A stretch of DNA of 64,000 nt from SHZI01 sp963698405 (GTDB lineage Bacteria > Pseudomonadota > Gammaproteobacteria > Steroidobacterales > GCA-2729495). A model generated the notes under the pieces. The model made no database searches and was not told the origin of the DNA. It saw nothing but the letters and a program-made list of their open reading frames with translations. Positions 17,146-24,502 of the stretch are shown here, in pieces. The translations under genes and the position numbers were made by a program. Where the stretch lies: positions 1-64,000 of the forward strand of contig CAVOQT010000010.1 in the NCBI GenBank assembly GCA_963698405.1, given 5' to 3'. Positions within the stretch are counted from its first letter, which is position 1. Every line of letters starts with the position of its first letter.

Positions 17146-18027
17146 TTATGGCGCCAGCTGGCCTTCGGTGACCCTGGGTTGTCCGGCGAGATCCGTCAGC
17201 GTGCGGATCGATTCGAAGCCCGCCTGCTTCAGCAGGTTCTGTACGGCAGCTGCCTGCCGGAAGCCGTGTTCGAGCAGCAGCCAGCCGCCACTGTCCAGAT
17301 GCGCCGGTGCTGCAGAAATGATGCGCCGGATATCCACCAGGCCATCGCGCCCGCCGCTCAATGCGAGGCGTGGCTCAAAGCTGAGCGCGCGGTCTGTCTC
17401 GTGCCATTCATCGTCGGCGATATAGGGCGGGTTTGAGACGATGACGGCAAACCTTTCACCGTTCAGCGCTGCAAACCAGTTGCCAAAATGGAAGCTGATG
17501 TTGTCCAGCTTCAGTTCAACGGCATTGTGTCTTGCGACAGCGAGAGCCTCGTGGCTGAGATCGGTCGCGACCACCCGGCACTGTGGGCGCTCGCTGGCGA
17601 TGGCCATTGCGATGGCGCCGGTTCCGGTGCCCAGATCGGCAATTGCCTGCGCCATCTGTGACGGAATATGGCTGAGTGTCTGTTCGACGAGCAGTTCGGT
17701 TTCAGGCCGCGGTACCAGGGTGTCCTTGCTAACCTCCAGGCTGAACGACCAGAAGTCGCGCCGTCCGATGATCTGCGCCAGTGGGCGATGTGTAGCGCGC
17801 AGGGCGAGCAGGGCGGCATAGTGCGTTAGCGCGGCGGCGGGGACGGCGTCAGACAGCGTCCGGTAGAGATATTCGCGGCGCTGCTTGAGTGCATGGGCCA
17901 GCAGGAGTTCGGCGTCGAGCCGCGGCGAGTCACTGACGGTGCTCAGCGAACGCGTACCCTCGGCCAGCAGCTGGTCGGTACTGACGCCAGTCGCCAGGTC
18001 GGGCTCGGGGCTGCGTTCTGTGGACAT
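17146..18027 (-). CDS. prmC: Peptide chain release factor N5-glutamine methyltransferase
   Basis: Methylates the Gln of the GGQ motif in RF1 and RF2. The ATG at 18027 gives MSTERSPEPDL and 293 residues; a longer in-frame ORF upstream has no family-like sequence and overlaps the divergent gene, so it is not used. The substrate-pocket motif SNPPYIADDEWHE is present, as are the SAM-binding IADLGTGTGAIAMAIASERPQ and the VSKDTLVPRPETELLVEQ segment. The gene is followed 3 bp later by moeB and is divergent from the PLP enzyme with only 38 bp between starts. Its substrate gene prfA is 7.5 kb away. Confidence 0.96.
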   Translation of the reverse strand: MSTERSPEPDLATGVSTDQLLAEGTRSLSTVSDSPRLDAELLLAHALKQRREYLYRTLSDAVPAAALTHYAALLALRATHRPLAQIIGRRDFWSFSLEVSKDTLVPRPETELLVEQTLSHIPSQMAQAIADLGTGTGAIAMAIASERPQCRVVATDLSHEALAVARHNAVELKLDNISFHFGNWFAALNGERFAVIVSNPPYIADDEWHETDRALSFEPRLALSGGRDGLVDIRRIISAAPAHLDSGGWLLLEHGFRQAAAVQNLLKQAGFESIRTLTDLAGQPRVTEGQLAP

Positions 18028-18065
18028 GCGGCCTATGTTAGCCTGCCGCCCGCGCAGGAGAGCAG

Positions 18066-19262
18066 ATGATGTCACGCAAACCACCATCAGAACTGACCGG
18101 AACAGGCAGCCAGCCTGCCCACGAATTGGCCACCCGCTGCATCCATGCCGGGGCAACAACGGATGCCGTCAGCGGGGCAGTGATGCCGCCGATTGTCACC
18201 AGCACCACTTTTGCCTGGGAAGCGTTCGGTCAGCCGCGCGAGCATATTTATACGCGCTCCTCCAATCCGACCCGCGATGCGCTCGAGCGCTGCGTGGCGG
18301 AACTCGAAGGCGGGGCGCGTGGTCTGGCCTTTGCTTCCGGGCAGGCCGCAACTGCCGGGGTGCTCGATCTGCTGGATGCCGGCAGTCATGTAATCGCGCC
18401 GCTCAATTTCTATGGCGGTACGCGCCGGTTGTTCGATCAGGTGCGCCGGCGTACTGCCGATCTTGAATTCTCCTTTGTCGATATGTGCGAGCCCGCCAAT
18501 ATCGAGGCCGCGCTGCGACCGGACACCCGGCTGATCTGGATTGAGACGCCGACCAATCCCTTGCTGGATATCGTCGATATTGCCGCAGTCACGGCACTGG
18601 CCCGCGCGCGCAACGTTCTGAGTTGCGTGGACAACACCTTTGCGACGCCATGCCTGCAGCGGCCCCTGCTGCTGGGCGCCGATCTGGTCATGCATTCGGC
18701 GACCAAGTATCTGGGTGGCCACTCTGATGTGCTGGGCGGGATCGTCGTGTCTGCAGATCCGGAGTTGGGCAAAGAGCTGCATCAGTTGCGCAGTGCGTCG
18801 GGCGGCGTGCTCGGTCCCTTTGATGCCTATCTGGTCCTGCGTGGCATCAAGACGCTCGCGCTGCGCATGGAACGGCACTGTGCAAACGCACTCGCGATTG
18901 CCCGTTATCTGTCGGGGCATGCACAGGTCGGGCGGGTGTTTTATCCCGGTCTGCCGGGCCATCCTGGCCATACGCTCGCGAAGCGCCAGATGAGTGCCTT
19001 TGGTGGTGTGGTGTGCTTTGAGATCCGCGGTGCTGGTTCAGCGGTCGGTGACTTTCTCAACCGACTGCAGTTGTTTGCGATCGCCGAGAGTCTCGGTGCG
19101 GTTGAGAGTCTCGCCGGTCAGCCGGCAACCATGAGTCATTCAAGCGTGCCAACGGATGAACGCCGTCAGATGGGCATCGCTGACAATCTGATCCGCCTGT
19201 CTGTCGGCATCGAGGCGGAAGCAGATCTGCTCGCCGACATCAGCCAGGCACTGGATTCCTGA
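18066..19262 (+). CDS. Trans-sulfuration PLP enzyme (cystathionine gamma-synthase/gamma-lyase or beta-lyase family)
   Basis: Cys/Met-metabolism PLP-dependent enzyme of fold type I, 398 residues. The phosphate-contacting YTRSSNPTRDALE stretch is visible. GLAFASGQAATAGVLDLL and VDNTFATPCLQRPLLLGADL follow, and the PLP-binding lysine is in SATKYLGGHSDVLGG. The C-terminus has LSVGIEAEADLLADISQAL. The family cannot be resolved reliably to MetB, MetC, MccB or MetZ by eye. A clear GGAG precedes the ATG at 18066. Context (metF, metH, cysteine synthase within the window) fits sulfur amino acid metabolism. Confidence 0.9.
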   Translation: MMSRKPPSELTGTGSQPAHELATRCIHAGATTDAVSGAVMPPIVTSTTFAWEAFGQPREHIYTRSSNPTRDALERCVAELEGGARGLAFASGQAATAGVLDLLDAGSHVIAPLNFYGGTRRLFDQVRRRTADLEFSFVDMCEPANIEAALRPDTRLIWIETPTNPLLDIVDIAAVTALARARNVLSCVDNTFATPCLQRPLLLGADLVMHSATKYLGGHSDVLGGIVVSADPELGKELHQLRSASGGVLGPFDAYLVLRGIKTLALRMERHCANALAIARYLSGHAQVGRVFYPGLPGHPGHTLAKRQMSAFGGVVCFEIRGAGSAVGDFLNRLQLFAIAESLGAVESLAGQPATMSHSSVPTDERRQMGIADNLIRLSVGIEAEADLLADISQALDS

Positions 19263-19379
19263 TGCTGCATGCCCGGATCTGTTTCGGGGTGCCATTTCTG
19301 CAGAAAACATCAGGAAATGCTCTGAGGCTCCAGCAGGTGCTTTGCTAAGATCATCGCTTGATATTCCCCGGGGGGGCGA

Positions 19380-20237
19380 ATGGTGATCCACACACGACTG
19401 ATGACGTTTGCGGCACTGCTTGGGGCAAGTGCGATGCTCCATGGCTGTACGGCCTGGTTCGATGCGTTTTCAACGGGCGTTACGCGCACCGGTGTGTCGA
19501 GCAGCCTGGTCGACTACCTGTATCCCAAGGGCGAAATTCCACCGGAATTTGCCGAACAGGTCCCGCAGCTGAAGCTGCCGCTGCGTGTGGGACTGGCCTT
19601 TGTACCCCAACCCGCCGGGGCTGCCGACGGTCCCTCGGAGGCGCTGAAGAATGAAGCCCTGCAGAAGGTCCGGGAACAGTTCACCGGCCGCAAGTACATC
19701 GCTTCCATCGAGGTGATTCCGGACACCTACCTGCGTTCGACCAAAGGTTTTGAGGGCATGCAGCAGGTCGCGAGACTTTATGCCGTCGACATCATGGCCA
19801 TGGTTTCCTGGGATCAGGTCGCGGTTACAGGTGACAACAAGCTCGCGCTGACCTACTGGACCATCGTCGGCGCCTACATCATCAAAGGCACCGAGAATCA
19901 GACCCAGACCTTCGTGGATACCGCGGTCTTCGATGTGGCCAGCCGCAAGCTGCTGTTCCGGGCACCCGGCGTGGACAGCCGCGAGCGTTCATCGACTGCG
20001 ATCGATGCAGCCACAGTGAGTCGTACGGTCCGGGCAGAAAGCTTCTCGGCTGCCATGGCCAATATGACGGTGAGTCTGGCCACTGAACTCGACCGCTTCG
20101 AGCAGCGACTCAAGGACGAGCCTGAGATCGCCGCCGTAGAGTGGAAAGCCGGATCAGGCGGCGGTGGCGGAGCTACAGATCTGGCCTTGCTGCTGGTACT
20201 GGCTATCCTCGTCTGGCGCCGCCGGTCTCAGGCCTGA
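19380..20237 (+). CDS. Rhombotail-type lipoprotein with GlyGly-CTERM sorting signal
   Basis: 285-residue predicted lipoprotein. The signal peptide ends in a lipobox (SAMLHGCTAW, Cys ~23). The body has no enzymatic motif known to me. The C-terminus is the classic rhombosortase target layout: a glycine run (GSGGGGGATD), a hydrophobic helix (LALLLVLAILVW) and a basic tail (RRRSQA). This matches the described family of lipoproteins that are also rhombosortase substrates. The protein would thus be lipid-anchored at one end and clipped at the other. It converges on the next gene with a 10-bp overlap. Start GTG/ATG choice: the GTG-free ATG at 19380 follows GGGGGGCGA. Confidence 0.85.
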   Translation: MVIHTRLMTFAALLGASAMLHGCTAWFDAFSTGVTRTGVSSSLVDYLYPKGEIPPEFAEQVPQLKLPLRVGLAFVPQPAGAADGPSEALKNEALQKVREQFTGRKYIASIEVIPDTYLRSTKGFEGMQQVARLYAVDIMAMVSWDQVAVTGDNKLALTYWTIVGAYIIKGTENQTQTFVDTAVFDVASRKLLFRAPGVDSRERSSTAIDAATVSRTVRAESFSAAMANMTVSLATELDRFEQRLKDEPEIAAVEWKAGSGGGGGATDLALLLVLAILVWRRRSQA

Positions 20238-21118
20238 GCGTCGGTCGATGGCTTGTTGACGGCGATGCGCCGTGCCGGACTGAGGATTGCCAGTACGACC
20301 ACCACGATCAGCGCAACCAGTACCAGGCTGATCTCCAGGGCGTACTTCTCCGGCTGTACCCAGATCTCGGCCATCTTTCCCCATTTCTCGAGGATCTCGT
20401 TGATGTTGTAGGCGATGATCGCAGTGGGTATCGCATAGCGCAGCGCCGGCGCCATGCGCTGGAACCACCACAGTCGCTGGATCAGGTAGGCGGCCCAGAC
20501 CGCAAAGATCCCCAGCGATACGAAGGTGAACCAGTGATCGACGCCGAGAACATCGGGGTCGTAACAGAGCAGCAGCCAGATATAGCAGAACCAGGTGACA
20601 TAGATCGTTTCCAGGGCGACGATCGCGGCAATATTGCGCTGTTGCACCGACCCGCGATCACCCGGGTTCAAGTGCAGGTTGCGATGCAGCCACATGAACA
20701 GGTTGCATCGCGTGTCTTTGTTGTAAAAGAAATACATCAGCGAGGCCATCAGGACGCCGATGGAGGACAGCATCACGCGGTATTCGCCCTTGGTTGGTTT
20801 GGCGCCCCACATGACTTCTTCCACACCGAGCTGGTCCGCCGTGTAGACAAAATTGAATTCGATCCACGTCAGCCAGATCAGGCTGCCCCCCAGGAAGCCG
20901 AGCAGGGTGGCGGCATTTTCCGACTTGTTCCTGCCGATCCAGACCAGCGCGGCACCGATGAACCCGCCGACGATGGCGACGGTGGTAACGCTCTCCGGAA
21001 ACCACTTGTGTTCCATCAGGTACATGACCGTGTGGCCGAGTCCCTGCCAGATATAGACGATGAGCAGCGCAATAATGGCCGGCAACGGTGCCTGATAGAG
21101 CTTTTTGAACTGCGACAT
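20228..21118 (-). CDS. Uncharacterised integral membrane protein, about eight TM segments
   Basis: I do not recognise this family. The 296 residues contain about eight hydrophobic helices with conserved-looking aromatic and His/Glu positions inside them (QGLGHTVMYLMEHKWFPES, WLTWIEFNFVYTADQLGVEE, YNINEILEKWGKMAEIW). It lacks the GxSG/His pattern of rhomboid proteases, so it is not an evident rhombosortase. AGGAG precedes the ATG at 21118. It is convergent with, and overlaps by 10 bp, the GlyGly-CTERM lipoprotein gene, so a functional link is possible but unproven. Confidence 0.8.
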   Translation of the reverse strand: MSQFKKLYQAPLPAIIALLIVYIWQGLGHTVMYLMEHKWFPESVTTVAIVGGFIGAALVWIGRNKSENAATLLGFLGGSLIWLTWIEFNFVYTADQLGVEEVMWGAKPTKGEYRVMLSSIGVLMASLMYFFYNKDTRCNLFMWLHRNLHLNPGDRGSVQQRNIAAIVALETIYVTWFCYIWLLLCYDPDVLGVDHWFTFVSLGIFAVWAAYLIQRLWWFQRMAPALRYAIPTAIIAYNINEILEKWGKMAEIWVQPEKYALEISLVLVALIVVVVLAILSPARRIAVNKPSTDAQA

Positions 21119-21525
21119 GTGCTCCTCGCTTCTGACAGGTGTGGTGGCGACGTATACAACGGTAGCAAGGATGGCTGTGAATCAGTAGCCTGCAACGATA
21201 GCTGCTACGCTGTTCGTGTACAGCAAAGCTGAGGCTCCAGACCATGACTTTTGATCGGTCTATCCGCGTGTTGGTTTGCCGATGTCGGTCAATGGCAGGC
21301 TGGCTATCGGCCCGGCATGCAAATTGCTGTGGCGCTCTATCGACAGGGCGGTATGGATCGTCCGGCTATACGGGTTATCTCTGCAAAGTTGTGATGTCGG
21401 TCACACTTTGAAGGGGTGGATGTTGTGGATTGTGTTAACTGGGGCTACTTTCCGGCCGGTAGTGGTTCACTATGGCTTCATATGAGAAGTAACGCCCGTG
21501 GCTTTGTCTGGATGCGTAGCCCGGA

Positions 21526-21556
21526 TAGCTACCAGATAGCTACCAGGTAGCCAGGG
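21526..21556. repeat. Short tandem repeat (11-bp unit) in the 21119-21629 intergenic region
   Basis: Two copies of TAGCTACCAG(A/G) lie head to tail at 21526-21547, followed by a degenerate third (TAGCCAGG). The motif CCAGGTAGC recurs downstream at about 21978. The rest of the 510-bp gap between the membrane protein gene and the small VPEID-type gene shows no convincing gene; one 69-codon frame at 21276 has no family features. The repeats may be regulator-binding sites for the 21630 gene. Confidence 0.6.
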
Positions 21557-21629
21557 CAGCTCTCATATGCTAGAAAGAGAACCAGAGTGACTCTAAATCG
21601 CGCCAGAGCTGAATGAAGGGATTCAAAAA

Positions 21630-21917
21630 ATGAAAAAATCAATCTTAGGCATTGCAGCCGCCGTTTCCTTGCTGGGCATGGCGAGCAGCGCGAACGCCCA
21701 GTCTGCGGACCGGCCGACGATTAGCATTGACCGTCAGGCGATTCTCGCCCGGTTCTGCAGTCGTTACCCCGCCGCCCGGATATGTGGCCGCCCGGTACAC
21801 ACCGTACCCGAAATTGATGCGAGTTCAGGTACCCAGGCGTTGGCCCTGGTTCTCGGCGCTGGCCTCCTCGGTGCAGAAGGTCTTCGTCGTCGTCGCCGTT
21901 CGGTACGTACCCGCTGA
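21630..21917 (+). CDS. Small secreted protein with VPEID-type C-terminal sorting signal
   Basis: 95 residues. The signal peptide (KKSILGIAAAVSLLGMASSANA, cut before QSADRP) is followed by a ~40-residue mature part with two cysteines (RFCSRYPAARICGRP). The C-terminus is VPEIDASSGTQALALVLGAG, then LLGAEGLRRRRR. This has the order motif / hydrophobic helix / Arg cluster of the exosortase-dependent VPEID-CTERM signal. The body is too short for a domain call. GAAGGGA precedes the ATG. No exosortase gene is in the window. A strong hairpin at 21928 follows, so the gene is probably monocistronic and well expressed. Confidence 0.8.
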   Translation: MKKSILGIAAAVSLLGMASSANAQSADRPTISIDRQAILARFCSRYPAARICGRPVHTVPEIDASSGTQALALVLGAGLLGAEGLRRRRRSVRTR

Positions 21918-21927
21918 TTTCTCCGCA

Positions 21928-21957
21928 GGTTCCGGGTGGCTGAAGCCACCCGGAACC
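21928..21957 (+). terminator. Strong hairpin after the VPEID-type gene
   Basis: Perfect 13-bp stem (GGTTCCGGGTGGC with its complement) and TGAA loop, starting 11 bp after the stop codon. There is no U-tract, so it may act as a transcript-stabilising 3' end rather than as a complete intrinsic terminator. Confidence 0.6.
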
Positions 21958-22086
21958 GTGCATTCTCCCGCCCGGATCCAGGTAGCTGGCTAGTCTGCAG
22001 CTACGCGTACTGCTGCCGGATGATGCCTGACCCCCGCTGATTGCCCGTGTCGGCACTGAAATCCTGGTCGGTATCTAATCCGTACC

Positions 22087-22170
22087 ATGCCTGCCCTCAC
22101 TACCGGCATTCTCATGCTGATCTTCTTGCTGTTCGCTGCAGGGTTTGTCGTCGCGCTGTACCATCGTTAG
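22087..22170 (+). CDS. Possible 27-residue single-TM microprotein
   Basis: ATG at 22087 opens a 27-codon frame, MPALTTGILMLIFLLFAAGF then VVALYHR, that is one hydrophobic helix with a basic end. No Shine-Dalgarno sequence is evident, and such a frame can arise by chance, so this is a weak call. The rest of 21958-22240 shows no other gene. Confidence 0.25.
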   Translation: MPALTTGILMLIFLLFAAGFVVALYHR

Positions 22171-22240
22171 CGTATCGTCGATGCGCTCGTGGCGCTGATG
22201 CCCAACCTGGACCAATCAACCAAAAGCAGGAGTAGAACCG

Positions 22241-22801
22241 GTGAGTGTTGCCCATAAATGGCTTGAGCAGGAACCGTGGCCGACGAAGGTGATGCCGAAG
22301 CCACTGCTTGAATCGCGTATCGAGCGCGTGCTGACCATGACCAATATCGGTTATCTGGGCACGGTCAGAAAAGATGGCTCGCCCATCGTCAGTCCCGTGG
22401 AGTTCTATTCGGACGGCCTTCAGCTGTACATATTTCCGCAGCCCAACAGCCCGAAGGTGATGGCCCTGCGCCGCGACCCGCGGCTCAGCTTCGCGGTTGC
22501 CAACCCCATGGCGGGCTGGGCCTGTGTCATGGGCGCGCAGTTTTTCGGCAAAGGCACGCTGCTGGATCCGGATACGCCGGAGTGGGAACACGGCATGAAG
22601 GTTTTCAAATGGGTGGCGTCCAGCTTTGAACTGGGGAAGATCAATGCGCAGCCGCCGCGCGGTCAGTTGCTGCGTGTCGACCCGGACCGGATCGTTTACA
22701 CCGAGCACTTCATGCGCCGGGAAGGCTATGCTCCGCGGCAGATCTGGGAGCCGGGCGCAGCAGATGCGAAGGTCGTGCCCGGGCGAAATGCACCGGTCTA
22801 G
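22241..22801 (+). CDS. Pyridoxamine 5'-phosphate oxidase family (FMN-binding split-barrel) protein
   Basis: 186 residues with the split-barrel pattern: MTNIGYLGTVRKDGSPIVSP, then FYSDGLQLYIFPQPNSPKV and LRRDPRLSFAVANP. Members bind FMN, F420, heme or biliverdin and reduce or protect varied substrates, so the cofactor and substrate cannot be assigned. GTG start at 22241 follows AGGAG at a suitable distance (GCAGGAGTAGAACCG). It is 18 bp upstream of the DUF4920 gene and likely heads a small operon running to the cytochrome c gene. Confidence 0.8.
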   Translation: MSVAHKWLEQEPWPTKVMPKPLLESRIERVLTMTNIGYLGTVRKDGSPIVSPVEFYSDGLQLYIFPQPNSPKVMALRRDPRLSFAVANPMAGWACVMGAQFFGKGTLLDPDTPEWEHGMKVFKWVASSFELGKINAQPPRGQLLRVDPDRIVYTEHFMRREGYAPRQIWEPGAADAKVVPGRNAPV

Positions 22802-22819
22802 CCGGACGGATTGGGCAGG

Positions 22820-23317
22820 ATGAAAATCATTGCACTCTTGCTGAGCATCGCCGTCGTGCCGGCCTACGGCACGGGCGTAATCCGGCTTTCCGAACCGGTC
22901 GAGGTCGGCGAGGGATACGAGATATACGGCGCTCCGATGGCGGAGTCCGGGCAGCCCATGCGGCTGGACGAGATCATCGCTGCTGGCGATGCCTGGATCG
23001 GCAAGCGTATCCAGGTGACTGCCTCGATCGGAAAAGTCTGCCAGCAGAAGGGTTGCTTCTTCGTTGCCTATGACGGCGCAGCCACCGCACGTGTGACTTT
23101 TGCCGACTATGATTTCTTTATCCCGAGCGATGCGGGTGGCAAACTGGTGACGATAGTCGGGACCTTCAGTCGCAAGACGATTTCGCAGAACGATGCCCGG
23201 CATTTCGCCAGGGATACGGGTGACAATCCTGCACGGATTTCCGGTCCGCAGACGGAGTACACGATTGTTGCGAGCTCGGTGCTGATCCGGCAGCCGGTAG
23301 TCGGCCGTGCTCAATGA
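22820..23317 (+). CDS. Secreted DUF4920 family protein
   Basis: From the ATG at 22820 (MKIIALLLSIAVVPAYG) there is a signal peptide, then a ~145-residue OB-fold-like domain. The domain includes IQVTASIGKVCQQKGCFFVA, where the CxxxGC pair is typical of DUF4920, and LVTIVGTFSRKTISQNDARHF. A TTG nine bases upstream is in frame but has no spacing for a ribosome site. The molecular role is unknown; such proteins often sit near metal or redox genes. It is 18 bp after the PPOX-like gene and 60 bp before the cytochrome b561 gene. Confidence 0.75.
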   Translation: MKIIALLLSIAVVPAYGTGVIRLSEPVEVGEGYEIYGAPMAESGQPMRLDEIIAAGDAWIGKRIQVTASIGKVCQQKGCFFVAYDGAATARVTFADYDFFIPSDAGGKLVTIVGTFSRKTISQNDARHFARDTGDNPARISGPQTEYTIVASSVLIRQPVVGRAQ

Positions 23318-23377
23318 GGCCGAAGCGGGGTTAAGATAGCAGCTCGGATCAGCGGGTCCATAACAGCAGGATATGGC

Positions 23378-23920
23378 ATGAGCAACGAACTGGCGCCAGG
23401 CATTCAGGACCGGCGTTCAACGATCATGGGCTATGTGCTCGCGCTGCTGTTCTTTGTGCTGTTCATCAACACCATCAACCTGCCGAGGACCGCGCTTGAT
23501 CAGCGCGCCACGCTGCGGCTGATTCACGACAGCTTCGGTGTAATCGTGCTGCTGCTGGCTGCTGTTCGCCTGTATTGGCATTACCGTGATCCGGCCCCAC
23601 AGCCCCCACTCGGCCTTCCGGAGAATTCCTTTGCCTTCAACCGGACCATCCTGGTGTTCCTGTACGCGACGTTCACGATTACCGGACTGATCGGTTTCAT
23701 CTATGCATGGGGTGAGGGGCGTGACGTCATGCTGTTCGGCATCACGTTGCCGGATCTGGTCGCACGCAGTGAAAGCGTACGGGTCCCCATGGGTTACCTG
23801 CACAGCTCGCTCGGGTTCTACTACCTGATGCTGTTGTCCATCTGGTTTGCCTTCGGTTTTTACCAGCACCGGCGCTACAAGGTCGGGTTACGCAGGCTGC
23901 TGCCTGGCGCCCGGGTCTGA
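23378..23920 (+). CDS. Cytochrome b561 family protein
   Basis: 180 residues with four membrane helices. Histidines that can ligate two b hemes are in helix regions LIHDSFGVIVLLLAAVRLYWH and GYLHSSLGFYYLML, with a final YQH. Proteins of this type move electrons between the quinone pool or periplasmic carriers and partners. The next gene, 39 bp later, encodes a membrane-anchored class I cytochrome c, which is a plausible partner. Length is normal for the prokaryotic b561 family. Confidence 0.85.
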   Translation: MSNELAPGIQDRRSTIMGYVLALLFFVLFINTINLPRTALDQRATLRLIHDSFGVIVLLLAAVRLYWHYRDPAPQPPLGLPENSFAFNRTILVFLYATFTITGLIGFIYAWGEGRDVMLFGITLPDLVARSESVRVPMGYLHSSLGFYYLMLLSIWFAFGFYQHRRYKVGLRRLLPGARV

Positions 23921-23959
23921 GCGCATGGTGCTGAATCACGGCGTTGCGGAGAGCGTAAG

Positions 23960-24493
23960 TTGAGCGTTTCAGCGGGTACTCGTTTCTTTCATTCGATAGT
24001 GCTGCTGGCGTTTCTGACGCTTGCGGTTTATTTCCCCTACCTGTGGTTTGGCGTTGTCCCCTTCGGGACCGATGACGTGGTGCCGCAGGCCGAGATTGAG
24101 CGCCTGCTGGTGGGCAAGAACCTGCCGGACTACTACGCGGAACCACTGCCGCCGATCTCCGCTGAAGAGCTGGAGGCCGAAAAGGTCGCCTTCACCTGGT
24201 GCCGTTTCTGTCACACGCTGGAAGAGGGCGGCGAGAATCGGGTAGGCCCGAATCTCTACCGGATCGTTGGCAAGCCGGCTGCCGTCGTGCCGCACTTCGT
24301 CTACTCGCAGGAATTCATCGACGCACGCAACAACGGTCTGGTCTGGACGCCCGAGACGCTGGCTGCTTTCATTGCTGACAACAAGGGCGTGGTGCCGCAT
24401 AACCGTATGCGTTATCCGCCGATGATCGGTTTTGAAGTCAGTGCCGAGCGCGATCGGCAGATGCTTGATTATCTGATGCGCATGACGCGCTGA
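23960..24493 (+). CDS. Membrane-anchored class I cytochrome c
   Basis: 177 residues. An N-terminal membrane helix (IVLLAFLTLAVYFPYLW) is followed by a periplasmic c-type domain with the heme motif CRFCH, the GPNLYRIVGKPAA loop and a distal Met in NRMRYPPM that would be the sixth ligand. The call depends on a TTG start at 23960 with GGAGAG eight bases upstream; no ATG fits before the membrane helix. It follows the b561 gene in the same direction and converges on the cysteine synthase gene. Confidence 0.85.
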   Translation: MSVSAGTRFFHSIVLLAFLTLAVYFPYLWFGVVPFGTDDVVPQAEIERLLVGKNLPDYYAEPLPPISAEELEAEKVAFTWCRFCHTLEEGGENRVGPNLYRIVGKPAAVVPHFVYSQEFIDARNNGLVWTPETLAAFIADNKGVVPHNRMRYPPMIGFEVSAERDRQMLDYLMRMTR

Positions 24494-24502
24494 GAGCCTC
24501 TA

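Noticed and set aside
20228..21118. The eight-TM protein as a rhombosortase
   Set aside because: It lacks the GxSG and His pattern of rhomboid proteases, despite lying next to a GlyGly-CTERM lipoprotein.
21276..21485. A 69-codon rightward frame in the 21.1-21.6 kb gap
   Set aside because: No ribosome-binding site, no family resemblance and an erratic composition; treated as non-coding.
22112..23314. A 400-codon leftward frame across 22.1-23.3 kb
   Set aside because: It is antisense to the PPOX-like and DUF4920 genes, both of which have recognisable family motifs; the long frame has none and reflects high GC content.
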